Translations under genes and position numbers: made by a program | The notes under the pieces: generated by a model | Databases searched by the model: none | What the model saw: only the letters and a program-made list of their open reading frames with translations | What the model was told of the DNA's origin: nothing | Source: Vibrio sp. SCSIO 43135 | Lineage (GTDB): Bacteria; Pseudomonadota; Gammaproteobacteria; Enterobacterales; Vibrionaceae | Length of the DNA stretch: 64,000 bases | NCBI RefSeq assembly: GCF_023716665.1 | Contig: NZ_CP071859.1 | Location: 2,790,001-2,854,000 of the forward strand | Reading direction: 5' to 3' | Part shown: piece after piece, positions 1-8,294 of the stretch | Position numbering within the stretch: position 1 is the stretch's first letter | Layout of the letters: each line of letters begins with the position of its first letter

Positions 1-232
1 TTGATGTTTCTACTCCATCAATTTTTAATTCAGGATCACGGCTGATAACAATATTCTTCCTACCAGGCAGGGGACGGCCAATTGAATCGTAAGTTTTACG
101 CCCCATTACGACCGGCTTCCCCATTGTGCAACGCTTAAACCAAGCAAAATCTTCAGGCAGGTGCCATGGCATTTGATTGTCTTTACCAATGATACGGTTG
201 TCTGCCATTGCAGCTATCATGCTGATGATCAT
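1..232 (-). CDS. folA: Dihydrofolate reductase, N-terminal part (runs off the window)
   Basis: FolA reduces dihydrofolate to tetrahydrofolate with NADPH in the cytoplasm, supplying one-carbon carriers for thymidylate, purine and methionine synthesis. About 77 codons are visible. They begin [16 protein letters not shown], followed by [13 protein letters not shown] (the substrate-binding segment) and [15 protein letters not shown] (the NADPH-binding segment), which is the standard chromosomal DHFR N-terminus. The start at 232 was chosen because it reproduces the family N-terminus. An overlapping CAT at 234-236 is out of frame. The gene lies 73 bp downstream of yjjB on the same strand. The C-terminal half is outside the window. 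Confidence 0.95.
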   Translation of the reverse strand, partial: MIISMIAAMADNRIIGKDNQMPWHLPEDFAWFKRCTMGKPVVMGRKTYDSIGRPLPGRKNIVISRDPELKIDGVETS

Positions 233-305
233 CCATCAATCCTTTATCTTATGAGTCGAGTTTTCAACTGTTAAGCGATCCGCAGGTTAATAAACCAGCG
301 TATGA

Positions 306-782
306 CTAAACAATTGGTTTGCGACGATAGAATAGCAGCCCTGGCATCGCCAATCCAACCGCTAAACCTGCGATAATGAACATGGCCTTTAAAAAGTTTT
401 CCATCAAACTTGCTATCAATTCTGGAGCGTAACCTTGCTGATTGATCTCAACCATCGCTATCATAGCTTTGAATGCAAACACTCCAGGAACCATAGGAAT
501 GAGTGCAGCTACGGTAAACACCTTAGGGTGAGCCAAAAACTTATGCGACCAATGAACCCCAATCATGCCTACCAAGGTTGCAGCAAAAAACGTCGCCCAC
601 TCGATTGGAATTCCAAAGTGCATCATGACGTATCGACTTCCGTGTCCTATTGCCCCTCCCAAAGCGCAGTAACCCAGAGCTTTTTGAGGAACATTAAACA
701 CCAGCGCGAATCCTACCGCTGGAATAGCAGCAAAAAACATATCATTAACTAAGCCAACTAATAGAGGTGATATCGTCTCCAT
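306..782 (-). CDS. yjjB: YjjB-type subunit of a threonine/serine (succinate) exporter
   Basis: This small membrane protein is the C-terminal half of the split ThrE exporter family. In E. coli YjjB works with YjjP and the pair has been linked to succinate export. The protein is almost all hydrophobic (four to five predicted membrane segments) and carries the family stretches AAIPAVGFALVFNVP and HPKVFTVAALIPMVPG. An ATG at 800 would overlap yjjP. I prefer the ATG at 782 because it has a GGAG ribosome site about 10 bp upstream and gives 158 residues, close to the 157 of E. coli YjjB. It starts 2 bp after the yjjP stop, so the two are probably translationally coupled. The exported substrate in this organism is inferred only. 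Confidence 0.85.
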   Translation of the reverse strand: METISPLLVGLVNDMFFAAIPAVGFALVFNVPQKALGYCALGGAIGHGSRYVMMHFGIPIEWATFFAATLVGMIGVHWSHKFLAHPKVFTVAALIPMVPGVFAFKAMIAMVEINQQGYAPELIASLMENFLKAMFIIAGLAVGLAMPGLLFYRRKPIV

Positions 783-784
783 AC

Positions 785-1549
785 CTAGCTCCACCCCCAT
801 ACACCAATCACGCTCATCGCGGCGACAATTCCTAAAGATGTCGCTAGAGTGAGTAAGCTAGCCATAACAAAGCGAGCAATCCCCATATTGATATAGCCTT
901 TGATCATATCGGCGACAGAATTGATGAGCGGGAAGCCAGGAACTAACATTAATACCGAAGACGCCATCGCTAATGACGGGTGATTGCCTATCGAAAATAC
1001 AACAGCTTGTGCTGATATTATGGTCGTTACAAAAGCCGTAATAGAAAAATTTAATAGTGGATTGAAGTGTCGGTGCCCTATTTCTTGCCTTACCACCATG
1101 CCGACAGATGAGGCGATAAATGTCATGGTAAACACACCTAAGTCCCCTCCAGCCAGCCGGCTGAATGCCGCACATGACAACCCAATCATAAACACAACCA
1201 ACCAGCGATTATAGCGTTCAGGGCTGATTTGATTGAGTTTGGTTTGTGCGAGGGAGTGATCAAGAATTCCTTTCTCCATCATGATACAGATCCGTTGGAT
1301 CTGCGTGATCACTCTCATATTGATACCGCGATCTGGGCTACGACGAGCAGTGGTAATACAGTGATCTTGATATACCGTCGTCACAACCAATGAACTGGCT
1401 GATAATGAAAGCTCCACTTCATCCATTCCTGCAGCAAGTCCTATACGCCTAGAGATGTCGCCAACTAACGTACTTTCTGCGCCATGCGCTAATAACATTT
1501 GTCCTGATTGAGCAACTAATCGTGAAACTGCTCTCTGTTTTGATGCCAT
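785..1549 (-). CDS. yjjP: YjjP-type subunit of a threonine/serine (succinate) exporter
   Basis: This is the larger partner of the split ThrE family transporter. The soluble N-terminal part (about residues 1-110) includes LLAHGAESTLVGDISRRIG, which resembles the catalytic-like domain of ThrE proteins. It is followed by about five membrane segments with the conserved LVPGFPLINSVADMI stretch. The length of 254 residues matches E. coli YjjP (256). An upstream in-frame ATG at 1561 adds MEGI; I chose 1549 because MASKQRAVSRL fits the family start better. It forms a two-gene unit with yjjB and lies downstream of the obgE terminator. Confidence 0.85.
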   Translation of the reverse strand: MASKQRAVSRLVAQSGQMLLAHGAESTLVGDISRRIGLAAGMDEVELSLSASSLVVTTVYQDHCITTARRSPDRGINMRVITQIQRICIMMEKGILDHSLAQTKLNQISPERYNRWLVVFMIGLSCAAFSRLAGGDLGVFTMTFIASSVGMVVRQEIGHRHFNPLLNFSITAFVTTIISAQAVVFSIGNHPSLAMASSVLMLVPGFPLINSVADMIKGYINMGIARFVMASLLTLATSLGIVAAMSVIGVWGWS

Positions 1550-1623
1550 GATTCCTTCCATTCATCCAAATAACTTGGTTATTCTGCCCCAAGCGCTGGC
1601 CCCTCAATATGATTTAGATACAA

Positions 1624-1657
1624 AAAAACCGCAAATACCTGAGTATTTGCGGTTTTT
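1624..1657 (-). terminator. Rho-independent terminator after obgE
   Basis: A 13-15 bp stem (GCAAATAC paired with GTATTTGC, extended by A/T pairs) with a CTGA/TCAG tetraloop, followed on the minus strand by a run of T. It lies 19 bp past the obgE stop and separates obgE from yjjPB. Confidence 0.9.
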
Positions 1658-1675
1658 ATCAGAGACTAAGAAAAC

Positions 1676-2848
<1,173 letters not shown>

Positions 2849-3030
2849 TTACTCCGCATTGTGTGCGTTGCAATATCACCTATTTAGGATGATATAAATT
2901 CTAGCAGATCAGAATTCAAGATCGATCACCTGAGATCTATGACCGTTCTGCAATTGGACCAAATAAGGAGAGACTCTCATGCCCATAGGCAATTGATAAT
3001 AAAGAGCATCTTCTCATTTGCACTTTTCAT

Positions 3031-3060
3031 AAATAAAAAACCCTGCCAAATCGGCAGGGC
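3031..3060 (-). terminator. Rho-independent terminator after rpmA
   Basis: A 7-bp GC stem (CCCTGCC with GGCAGGG, loop AAATC) followed on the minus strand by six T and further T-rich sequence. It separates rplU-rpmA from obgE. Confidence 0.9.
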
Positions 3061-3105
3061 TTTTGAATTCAGCTTTAAAGCAAGTTAACTAAGTCAGAGA
3101 CCTAA

Positions 3106-3363
3106 TTACTCAGCTTCGATGCTAACGAATTTACGGTTTTTAGGACCTTTAACTTCGAACTTCACTTTACCTTCAGTAAGAGCGAATAGAGTATGGTCTT
3201 TACCGATACCTACGTTAGTACCAGCGTGGAACTTAGTACCACGTTGACGTACGATGATGTTACCTGCAAGAACAGACTCGCCACCGAAACGCTTAACACC
3301 TAGGCGTTTGCTTTCTGAATCGCGGCCGTTACGAGTAGAACCACCAGCTTTTTTGTGTGCCAT
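3106..3363 (-). CDS. rpmA: 50S ribosomal protein L27
   Basis: L27 is a large-subunit protein whose N-terminal arm reaches the peptidyl-transferase centre. The 85-residue sequence begins [16 protein letters not shown], the canonical start, and needs no N-terminal processing signal. It follows rplU by 20 bp in the conserved rplU-rpmA operon. Codon choice looks like that of a highly expressed gene. Confidence 0.98.
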   Translation of the reverse strand: MAHKKAGGSTRNGRDSESKRLGVKRFGGESVLAGNIIVRQRGTKFHAGTNVGIGKDHTLFALTEGKVKFEVKGPKNRKFVSIEAE

Positions 3364-3383
3364 TGTTAAACTCTCCTAATATC

Positions 3384-3695
3384 TTAAGCGTTGATGCCAG
3401 TGATTTTCACTTCAGTGAACCACTGACGGTGACCTTGCTGCTTACGAGAGTGCTTACGACGACGGAACTTAACGATTTTAACTTTATCGCCACGACCGTG
3501 TTGTACTACTTCAGCAGTTACTTTGCCGCCCTCAACAAGAGGTGCGCCAACTGTAATTTCTTCACCGTTAGCAACAAGAAGAACTTTATCAAATTCAACA
3601 GTTGCACCAGTTTCAACGTCTAATTTCTCTAAACGAAGAGTTTGACCTTCGCTTACACGGTGTTGTTTACCACCAGATTGGAAAACAGCGTACAT
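3384..3695 (-). CDS. rplU: 50S ribosomal protein L21
   Basis: L21 is an early-binding 50S protein that contacts 23S rRNA. The 103-residue protein begins [17 protein letters not shown] and contains the basic [17 protein letters not shown] rRNA-binding stretch near residues 77-93, the family signature. It is the first gene of rplU-rpmA and is divergent from ispB, with the operon promoter expected between 3700 and 3960. Confidence 0.98.
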   Translation of the reverse strand: MYAVFQSGGKQHRVSEGQTLRLEKLDVETGATVEFDKVLLVANGEEITVGAPLVEGGKVTAEVVQHGRGDKVKIVKFRRRKHSRKQQGHRQWFTEVKITGINA

Positions 3696-3966
3696 ATTTT
3701 ACTCCGCTTTTTCCGCACAGCCTATGCTTATTGTTTGAGCAATTTGGGTGTGCGCTAAACTAATCATCAATAGGGCGCAGATTCTACAGAAAGGATGTCC
3801 CTATGACAAGCCATATTTTTAAAAAATTGGCGAAAAGCTAATCGCCAAAGAAAAGTGCCGCAATCATGCCCTTTAGCCATGTATTTATCAACGTTTTTTA
3901 GTGTATTATTCAGCAACTAATGAAGATAAGAACACCTTACAGGGTCTAACCTCAGCCGGATTTACA

Positions 3967-4938
3967 ATGGATTTTAAAGCTATCCAAGCGCTTACTGCCG
4001 ATGACATGGCAAAAGTGAATGAAACAATTCAAGCCCAACTTAACTCTGATGTCACTTTAATCAATCAATTGGGATTCTACATTGTCAGTGGCGGTGGCAA
4101 ACGCCTTCGCCCTCTTTTAGCTATCCTTTCTGCACGTGCATTAGGTTACAAAGGCGAAGCGCATACCACGGCTGCAGCCTTTATCGAATTCATCCATACA
4201 GCAACCTTGTTGCACGACGATGTCGTCGATGAATCAGACATGCGACGCGGCAAAGCCACGGCTAATGCCGCATTTGGTAATGCAGCTAGCGTTTTGGTCG
4301 GCGACTTTATCTATACCCGTTCATTTCAGATGATGACTAAGTTAGGATCATTAAGGATCCTTGAGCTTATGAGCGATGCTGTAAACGTCATTGCAGAAGG
4401 GGAAGTCCAGCAGTTAATGAACTGTAACGACCCAGATACAACTGAAGAAAGCTACATGCAGGTTATCTACTCTAAGACGGCGCGTTTGTTCGAAGCTGCA
4501 ACGCAAATTGGAGCCATCCTGAATGATGCACCCTCTGAAGTTGAAATCGCACTGCAAAATTACGGTAAGTATTTAGGTACGGCTTTCCAGCTAATCGACG
4601 ATGTCATGGACTACACCTCCGATGGTGAAGACATGGGTAAGAATGTTGGCGACGACCTAGCAGAAGGCAAGCCTACGCTTCCTCTACTTCACGCCATGCG
4701 CAATAGCTCAGGTGAAGCTTCTGCAATGATTAGAGAAGCGATTGAAAAAGCGAATGGAATGGATAAGCTGGAAGAGATTCTCGCAACCATGAAACAAGCA
4801 GGCTCTTTGGAATACACCACCAACAAAGCGCTAGAAGAAGCAGATAAAGCAATCGCTGAGTTAGCTATTTTACCTGACTCAGAATACAAGCAAGCGCTTG
4901 TCACTTTAGCGCACATCGCAGTAAACCGTACTAAGTAG
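3967..4938 (+). CDS. ispB: Octaprenyl diphosphate synthase
   Basis: IspB is a trans-prenyltransferase that extends farnesyl diphosphate with isopentenyl diphosphate to make the octaprenyl side chain of ubiquinone and menaquinone. Both aspartate-rich motifs are present: DDVVD at 84-88 (allylic substrate, Mg2+) and DDVMD at 211-215. GGGKRLRP lies near 42-49. The frame stays open upstream to a GTG at 3901, but I chose the ATG at 3967 because it gives 323 residues, identical to E. coli IspB. It is divergent from rplU, as in enterics. A bidirectional terminator follows. Confidence 0.95.
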   Translation: MDFKAIQALTADDMAKVNETIQAQLNSDVTLINQLGFYIVSGGGKRLRPLLAILSARALGYKGEAHTTAAAFIEFIHTATLLHDDVVDESDMRRGKATANAAFGNAASVLVGDFIYTRSFQMMTKLGSLRILELMSDAVNVIAEGEVQQLMNCNDPDTTEESYMQVIYSKTARLFEAATQIGAILNDAPSEVEIALQNYGKYLGTAFQLIDDVMDYTSDGEDMGKNVGDDLAEGKPTLPLLHAMRNSSGEASAMIREAIEKANGMDKLEEILATMKQAGSLEYTTNKALEEADKAIAELAILPDSEYKQALVTLAHIAVNRTK

Positions 4939-4994
4939 ATATAAATAGTTCGTTAACGCGACATATAACTTCAAGCTTCTCATTGAGCAGAAAA

Positions 4995-5026
4995 CAAAAA
5001 AGCTGATCTTTCGATCAGCTTTTTTA
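4995..5026. terminator. Bidirectional terminator between ispB and mdh
   Basis: Perfect 8-bp stem AGCTGATC/GATCAGCT with a TTTC loop, flanked by an A-run on the left and a T-run on the right. It can therefore end both the plus-strand ispB transcript and the minus-strand mdh transcript. Confidence 0.9.
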
Positions 5027-5057
5027 TTATATAGAGCGTTGTTACTTAAACCATCTG

Positions 5058-5993
5058 CTATTTAGCAAACTCAACACCGATTTCGATATCACCTTTCAGT
5101 GTATCTAACATGCCATCGAGAGCCGCTTTCTCGTAGTCGCTTAGTTCACCGTAGCTAAGGATTGCTTCTGCGCCTTCTTTACCTAGTTTTACTGGCTGTG
5201 CGAAGAACGGAGCATGTTCGCCCTCACCTTCAACGTATGCACATTCAATCACATTTTCTTGGCCTTGAAGCGCTTTCACAAGAGCTAAACCGAATCGGCA
5301 AGCCGCTTGACCCATAGACAGTGTCGCACTACCGCCACCGGCTTTCGCTTCAACAACTTCAGTACCAGCGTTCTGGATACGTTTGGTTAGAGCTTCGATT
5401 TCGTCGGCTGTAAATTCAACACCTTCGACTTGAGACAATAGAGGAAGAATAGTCACACCAGAGTGGCCACCGATAACAGGTACACGAACGTCACCTGGAT
5501 CTTTATCTTTTAGCTCTGCAACAAACGTTTCTGAGCGGATCACGTCCAGTGTTGTTACACCAAATAGGCGGCGCTTGTCATAAACACCCGCTTTCTTTAG
5601 TACTTCAGCCGCGATTGGCACAGTAGTATTCACTGGGTTAGTGATGATACCAACACAAGCTTTTGGACAAACCACGGCAATTTTCTCTGCCAACGATTTA
5701 ACAATGCCTGCGTTTACGTTAAATAGATCCGCGCGATCCATACCTGGTTTACGAGCTACACCCGCAGAAATCAGAACAACGTCCGCACCGTCTAGCGCTG
5801 GAGTTGGATCTTCACCTGCATAACCTTTGATCGAAACAGGAGTTGGGATGTGGCTAAGGTCTGCTGCAACACCTGGCGTTACAGGAGCAATATCATATAG
5901 GGCTAAATCTGAACCCGCTGGAAGGCGGTTTTTAAGAAGAAGTGCTAGGGCTTGACCGATGCCACCAGCGGCACCAATAACAGCTACTTTCAT
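5058..5993 (-). CDS. mdh: NAD-dependent malate dehydrogenase
   Basis: Mdh interconverts malate and oxaloacetate in the TCA cycle. The 311-residue protein begins with the Rossmann motif [19 protein letters not shown]. It carries the substrate-binding arginine segment [17 protein letters not shown], the [16 protein letters not shown] segment, and the catalytic histidine in [11 protein letters not shown]. The length matches E. coli Mdh (312). It is divergent from argR, the conserved arrangement in vibrios and enterics. Confidence 0.98.
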   Translation of the reverse strand: MKVAVIGAAGGIGQALALLLKNRLPAGSDLALYDIAPVTPGVAADLSHIPTPVSIKGYAGEDPTPALDGADVVLISAGVARKPGMDRADLFNVNAGIVKSLAEKIAVVCPKACVGIITNPVNTTVPIAAEVLKKAGVYDKRRLFGVTTLDVIRSETFVAELKDKDPGDVRVPVIGGHSGVTILPLLSQVEGVEFTADEIEALTKRIQNAGTEVVEAKAGGGSATLSMGQAACRFGLALVKALQGQENVIECAYVEGEGEHAPFFAQPVKLGKEGAEAILSYGELSDYEKAALDGMLDTLKGDIEIGVEFAK

Positions 5994-6320
5994 TGTAGTT
6001 CTCCTTGAGATCTTATCTCTTATAAATGTTTTAGTAGGGTATTCTGTACGCGAATAGGGTAAAAACTATAGTAATCACAACTTGATTACAATCAATTAAC
6101 GCGCGCTTTGCGACCTCGCGCAAATCAATAAGGACGTGCTACACGAGCAAATGCATTATGTATGAAACACCTTGTTCGACAAAGGTTTAACTAGTAATTT
6201 TTCTGTCATTAAAAATAAGTTTACAGTGACCTATTAGACAGAATTCAGTGATAGTTTGGCGATAAGTGCATAGCTATGCGAGAATATTCACTACGGATCT
6301 TATAAATAGAAAGAAGAACC
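5994..6320. promoter_or_regulatory. mdh-argR divergent intergenic region
   Basis: This 327-bp non-coding region must hold both divergent promoters. Near argR there is a perfect 12-bp palindrome, GCATAGCTATGC (6267-6278), followed by GAGAATATTCAC, which contains one good ARG-box half site (ATTCA). The pair could be an imperfect tandem ArgR operator for autoregulation, but neither box matches the consensus well. I see no small ORF with a convincing ribosome site. Confidence 0.4.
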
Positions 6321-6791
6321 ATGCGCAATACAGAAAAACAAGATAACTTAGTCCGCGCTTTTAAAGCCCTACTAAAAGAAGAGCGATTTGGCTCTCAAGG
6401 CGACATTGTTGATGCTCTTAAAAATGAAGGTTTTGAGAACATTAACCAATCTAAAGTCTCGCGAATGCTGACTAAGTTTGGTGCGGTACGAACACGTAAC
6501 GCAAAAATGGAAATGGTCTACTGCCTTCCAGCAGAGTTGGGGGTGCCGACCGTCTCTAGTTCACTACGCGAGCTTGTTCTTGATATTGATCGCAACAACG
6601 CATTGGTTGTTATCCATACTGGTCCAGGAGCTGCACAACTGATTGCTCGACTACTCGACTCCCTAGGTAAATCCGAAGGCATTCTAGGTGTAGTGGCTGG
6701 TGATGATACTATTTTCATTACTCCAACACTGTCAGTGACTACTGAGCAGCTGTTTGAATCTGTGTGCGAACTCTTTGAATACACAGGCTAA
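6321..6791 (+). CDS. argR: Arginine repressor ArgR
   Basis: ArgR is the arginine-dependent hexameric repressor of arginine biosynthesis and a cofactor for Xer recombination. The N-terminal winged helix (residues 1-75) includes [20 protein letters not shown] and [17 protein letters not shown]. The C-terminal oligomerisation and arginine-binding domain includes [16 protein letters not shown] and [13 protein letters not shown], with the GDD aspartates that bind arginine. The 156-residue length matches E. coli ArgR. It is divergent from mdh. Autoregulation is likely from family knowledge, but the operator is only weakly visible. Confidence 0.97.
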   Translation: MRNTEKQDNLVRAFKALLKEERFGSQGDIVDALKNEGFENINQSKVSRMLTKFGAVRTRNAKMEMVYCLPAELGVPTVSSSLRELVLDIDRNNALVVIHTGPGAAQLIARLLDSLGKSEGILGVVAGDDTIFITPTLSVTTEQLFESVCELFEYTG

Positions 6792-7116
6792 TTTATCGCA
6801 TAGCTCAATGGGTTACGTTCACTCATAAACAACGTGACCCACTTCACATCTAAAGAAACTCACCTCTCCGTAAGTGGCAAAAAACAACCGCTTTATAAAC
6901 AACCACTTAGCCATCATTTTGACACTGACAATTCTGTTACATCACAGTCCAATACGCTACATATTTTAACAATCCTATAATTATCTCCGGTTTTTTTGGT
7001 ATTATTCAGCCACTTTTTCAACATACGGATTGAAAAAGATGCCGTTTCCAAACGAGGAAACTCCCGAAGCGACTACACTTGTTTTGGGGCAAATAATGAA
7101 TAAGGAAGGGACATTC
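6792..7116 (+). promoter_or_regulatory. argR-to-TAXI gene intergenic region
   Basis: This 325-bp gap begins with an imperfect hairpin (GGGTTACGTT with AACGTGACCC, 6810-6840) lacking a clear T-run, a possible argR 3' end. TATAAT at 6976-6981 is a candidate -10 box for the transporter, although no good -35 is seen at standard spacing. A perfect 9-bp inverted repeat lies at 7014-7039 (listed separately). A strong AAGGAAGGG ribosome site at 7102-7110 precedes the ATG at 7117. Confidence 0.4.
7014..7039 (+). repeat. Perfect 9-bp inverted repeat upstream of the TAXI gene
   Basis: CTTTTTCAA and TTGAAAAAG are separated by CATACGGA, 78 bp before the start codon at 7117 and about 33 bp downstream of a TATAAT box. 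It could be a leader hairpin or the operator of an unidentified regulator. Confidence 0.5.
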
Positions 7117-8085
7117 ATGGCATTAAACAAACTTATTAAAATTGGCGCAATTGCAGCTGCTGTTATGGGTGCTGGCGCGGTTAACGCCCAAGAGTTCATT
7201 ACAATTGGTACTGGTTCAGTAACGGGTGTTTACTACCCAACTGGTGGTGCAATTTGTAAGCTAGTGAACAAAGGTCGTAAAGATCACAACATCCGTTGCT
7301 CAGTAGAATCAACTGGCGGTTCTATCTACAACGTAAACACTATCCGTGCTGGCGAGCTAGACTTCGGCGTTGTTCAGTCGGACTGGCAATACCACGGCTA
7401 CAACGGTACCAGTAAGTTTGCTGAACAAGGACCGTACAAGAAGCTACGTGCAATGTTCTCACTTCATACAGAACCTTTTAACATCATTGCTCGTGCAGAC
7501 TCAGGTATCGAAAACGTTTCTGACCTAAAAGGTAAGCGTGTAAACATCGGTAACCCAGGTTCAGGTGACCGCGCAACAATGGGCGTGGTAATGGATGCAA
7601 TGGGCTGGACTAACGACAGCTTCAAACTTGCATCAGAGCTAAAAGGTTCAGAACGTTCTCAAGCTCTGTGTGACAACAAAATCGATGCATTCATCTACGT
7701 TGTTGGCCACCCGAACGGATCAATCAAAGAAGCAACAACTTCTTGTGATGCGAAGCTAGTTTCAGCTTCTGGTGCACAAGTAGATAAGATTGTTGCAGAC
7801 AATCCTTACTACGCATACAGCACAGTTCCAGCTGGCATGTACCGTGGTACCGATTCAGACGTAAACAGCTTCGGTGTTGCGGCAACAATGGTAACGACTT
7901 CTGATGTTTCAGACGAAGTTGCATATAACGTTGCTAAAGCAGTATTCGAGAACTTCGATACGTTTAAGCGTCTACACCCAGCATTCGCGAACCTGAAGAA
8001 AGAAGACATGGTTAAAGCAGGTCTTACTATTCCTCTTCACCCAGGCGCAGAAAAGTACTACAAAGAAGTTGGCCTACTTAAGTAA
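7117..8085 (+). CDS. TRAP transporter substrate-binding protein, TAXI family
   Basis: This periplasmic binding protein captures the substrate for a tripartite ATP-independent (sodium-coupled) transporter. The signal peptide runs MALNKLIKIGAIAAAVMGAG to A24 (VNA cleavage site). The mature start EFITIGTGSVTGVYYPTGG is the TAXI-family signature, and GKRVNIGNPGSGDRATM near residue 150 is the second conserved block. An upstream in-frame ATG at 7030 exists, but 7117 has a strong AAGGAAGGG site and puts the signal peptide at the N-terminus. It is followed by a stem-loop and then the fused permease. The substrate cannot be told from sequence; TAXI proteins have been linked to dicarboxylates or glutamate-like ligands in other bacteria. 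Confidence 0.93.
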   Translation: MALNKLIKIGAIAAAVMGAGAVNAQEFITIGTGSVTGVYYPTGGAICKLVNKGRKDHNIRCSVESTGGSIYNVNTIRAGELDFGVVQSDWQYHGYNGTSKFAEQGPYKKLRAMFSLHTEPFNIIARADSGIENVSDLKGKRVNIGNPGSGDRATMGVVMDAMGWTNDSFKLASELKGSERSQALCDNKIDAFIYVVGHPNGSIKEATTSCDAKLVSASGAQVDKIVADNPYYAYSTVPAGMYRGTDSDVNSFGVAATMVTTSDVSDEVAYNVAKAVFENFDTFKRLHPAFANLKKEDMVKAGLTIPLHPGAEKYYKEVGLLK

Positions 8086-8108
8086 GCTCAACTCATAGCA
8101 GACCAATA

Positions 8109-8131
8109 CAAGGAGGCGTAATGCCTCCTTG
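8109..8131 (+). repeat. Intercistronic hairpin between TAXI binding protein and permease
   Basis: Perfect 9-bp stem CAAGGAGGC/GCCTCCTTG with a GTAAT loop, starting 24 bp after the binding-protein stop. No T-run follows, so it looks less like a full terminator than a partial terminator or 3'-stabilising hairpin. Such an element would let the binding protein be made in excess of the permease. Confidence 0.65.
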
Positions 8132-8294
8132 ATGGTTGTTATCCCTTTTGGTTTCACCGTTGAAAACCATCCTCACTTAATACCCAAAATAATTACAATT
8201 AGAGCGATACAGATCTATTCACTACACTGAATAGGATTCACTGTACGTTCTATATCTAGACAGAAAGACACCATCAATAATAAGGACAAAGTAC

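Noticed and set aside
435..752. Plus-strand ORF over yjjB
   Set aside because: It is a shadow of the minus-strand gene, with no ribosome site or recognisable features.
6267..6290. Possible tandem ArgR boxes upstream of argR
   Set aside because: One half site fits but both 14-mers match the ARG-box consensus at only about 9-10 positions, so I mention it without calling an operator.
7030..7116. Upstream ATG extension of the TAXI protein
   Set aside because: It would place 29 charged residues before the signal peptide, while 7117 has a strong ribosome site.
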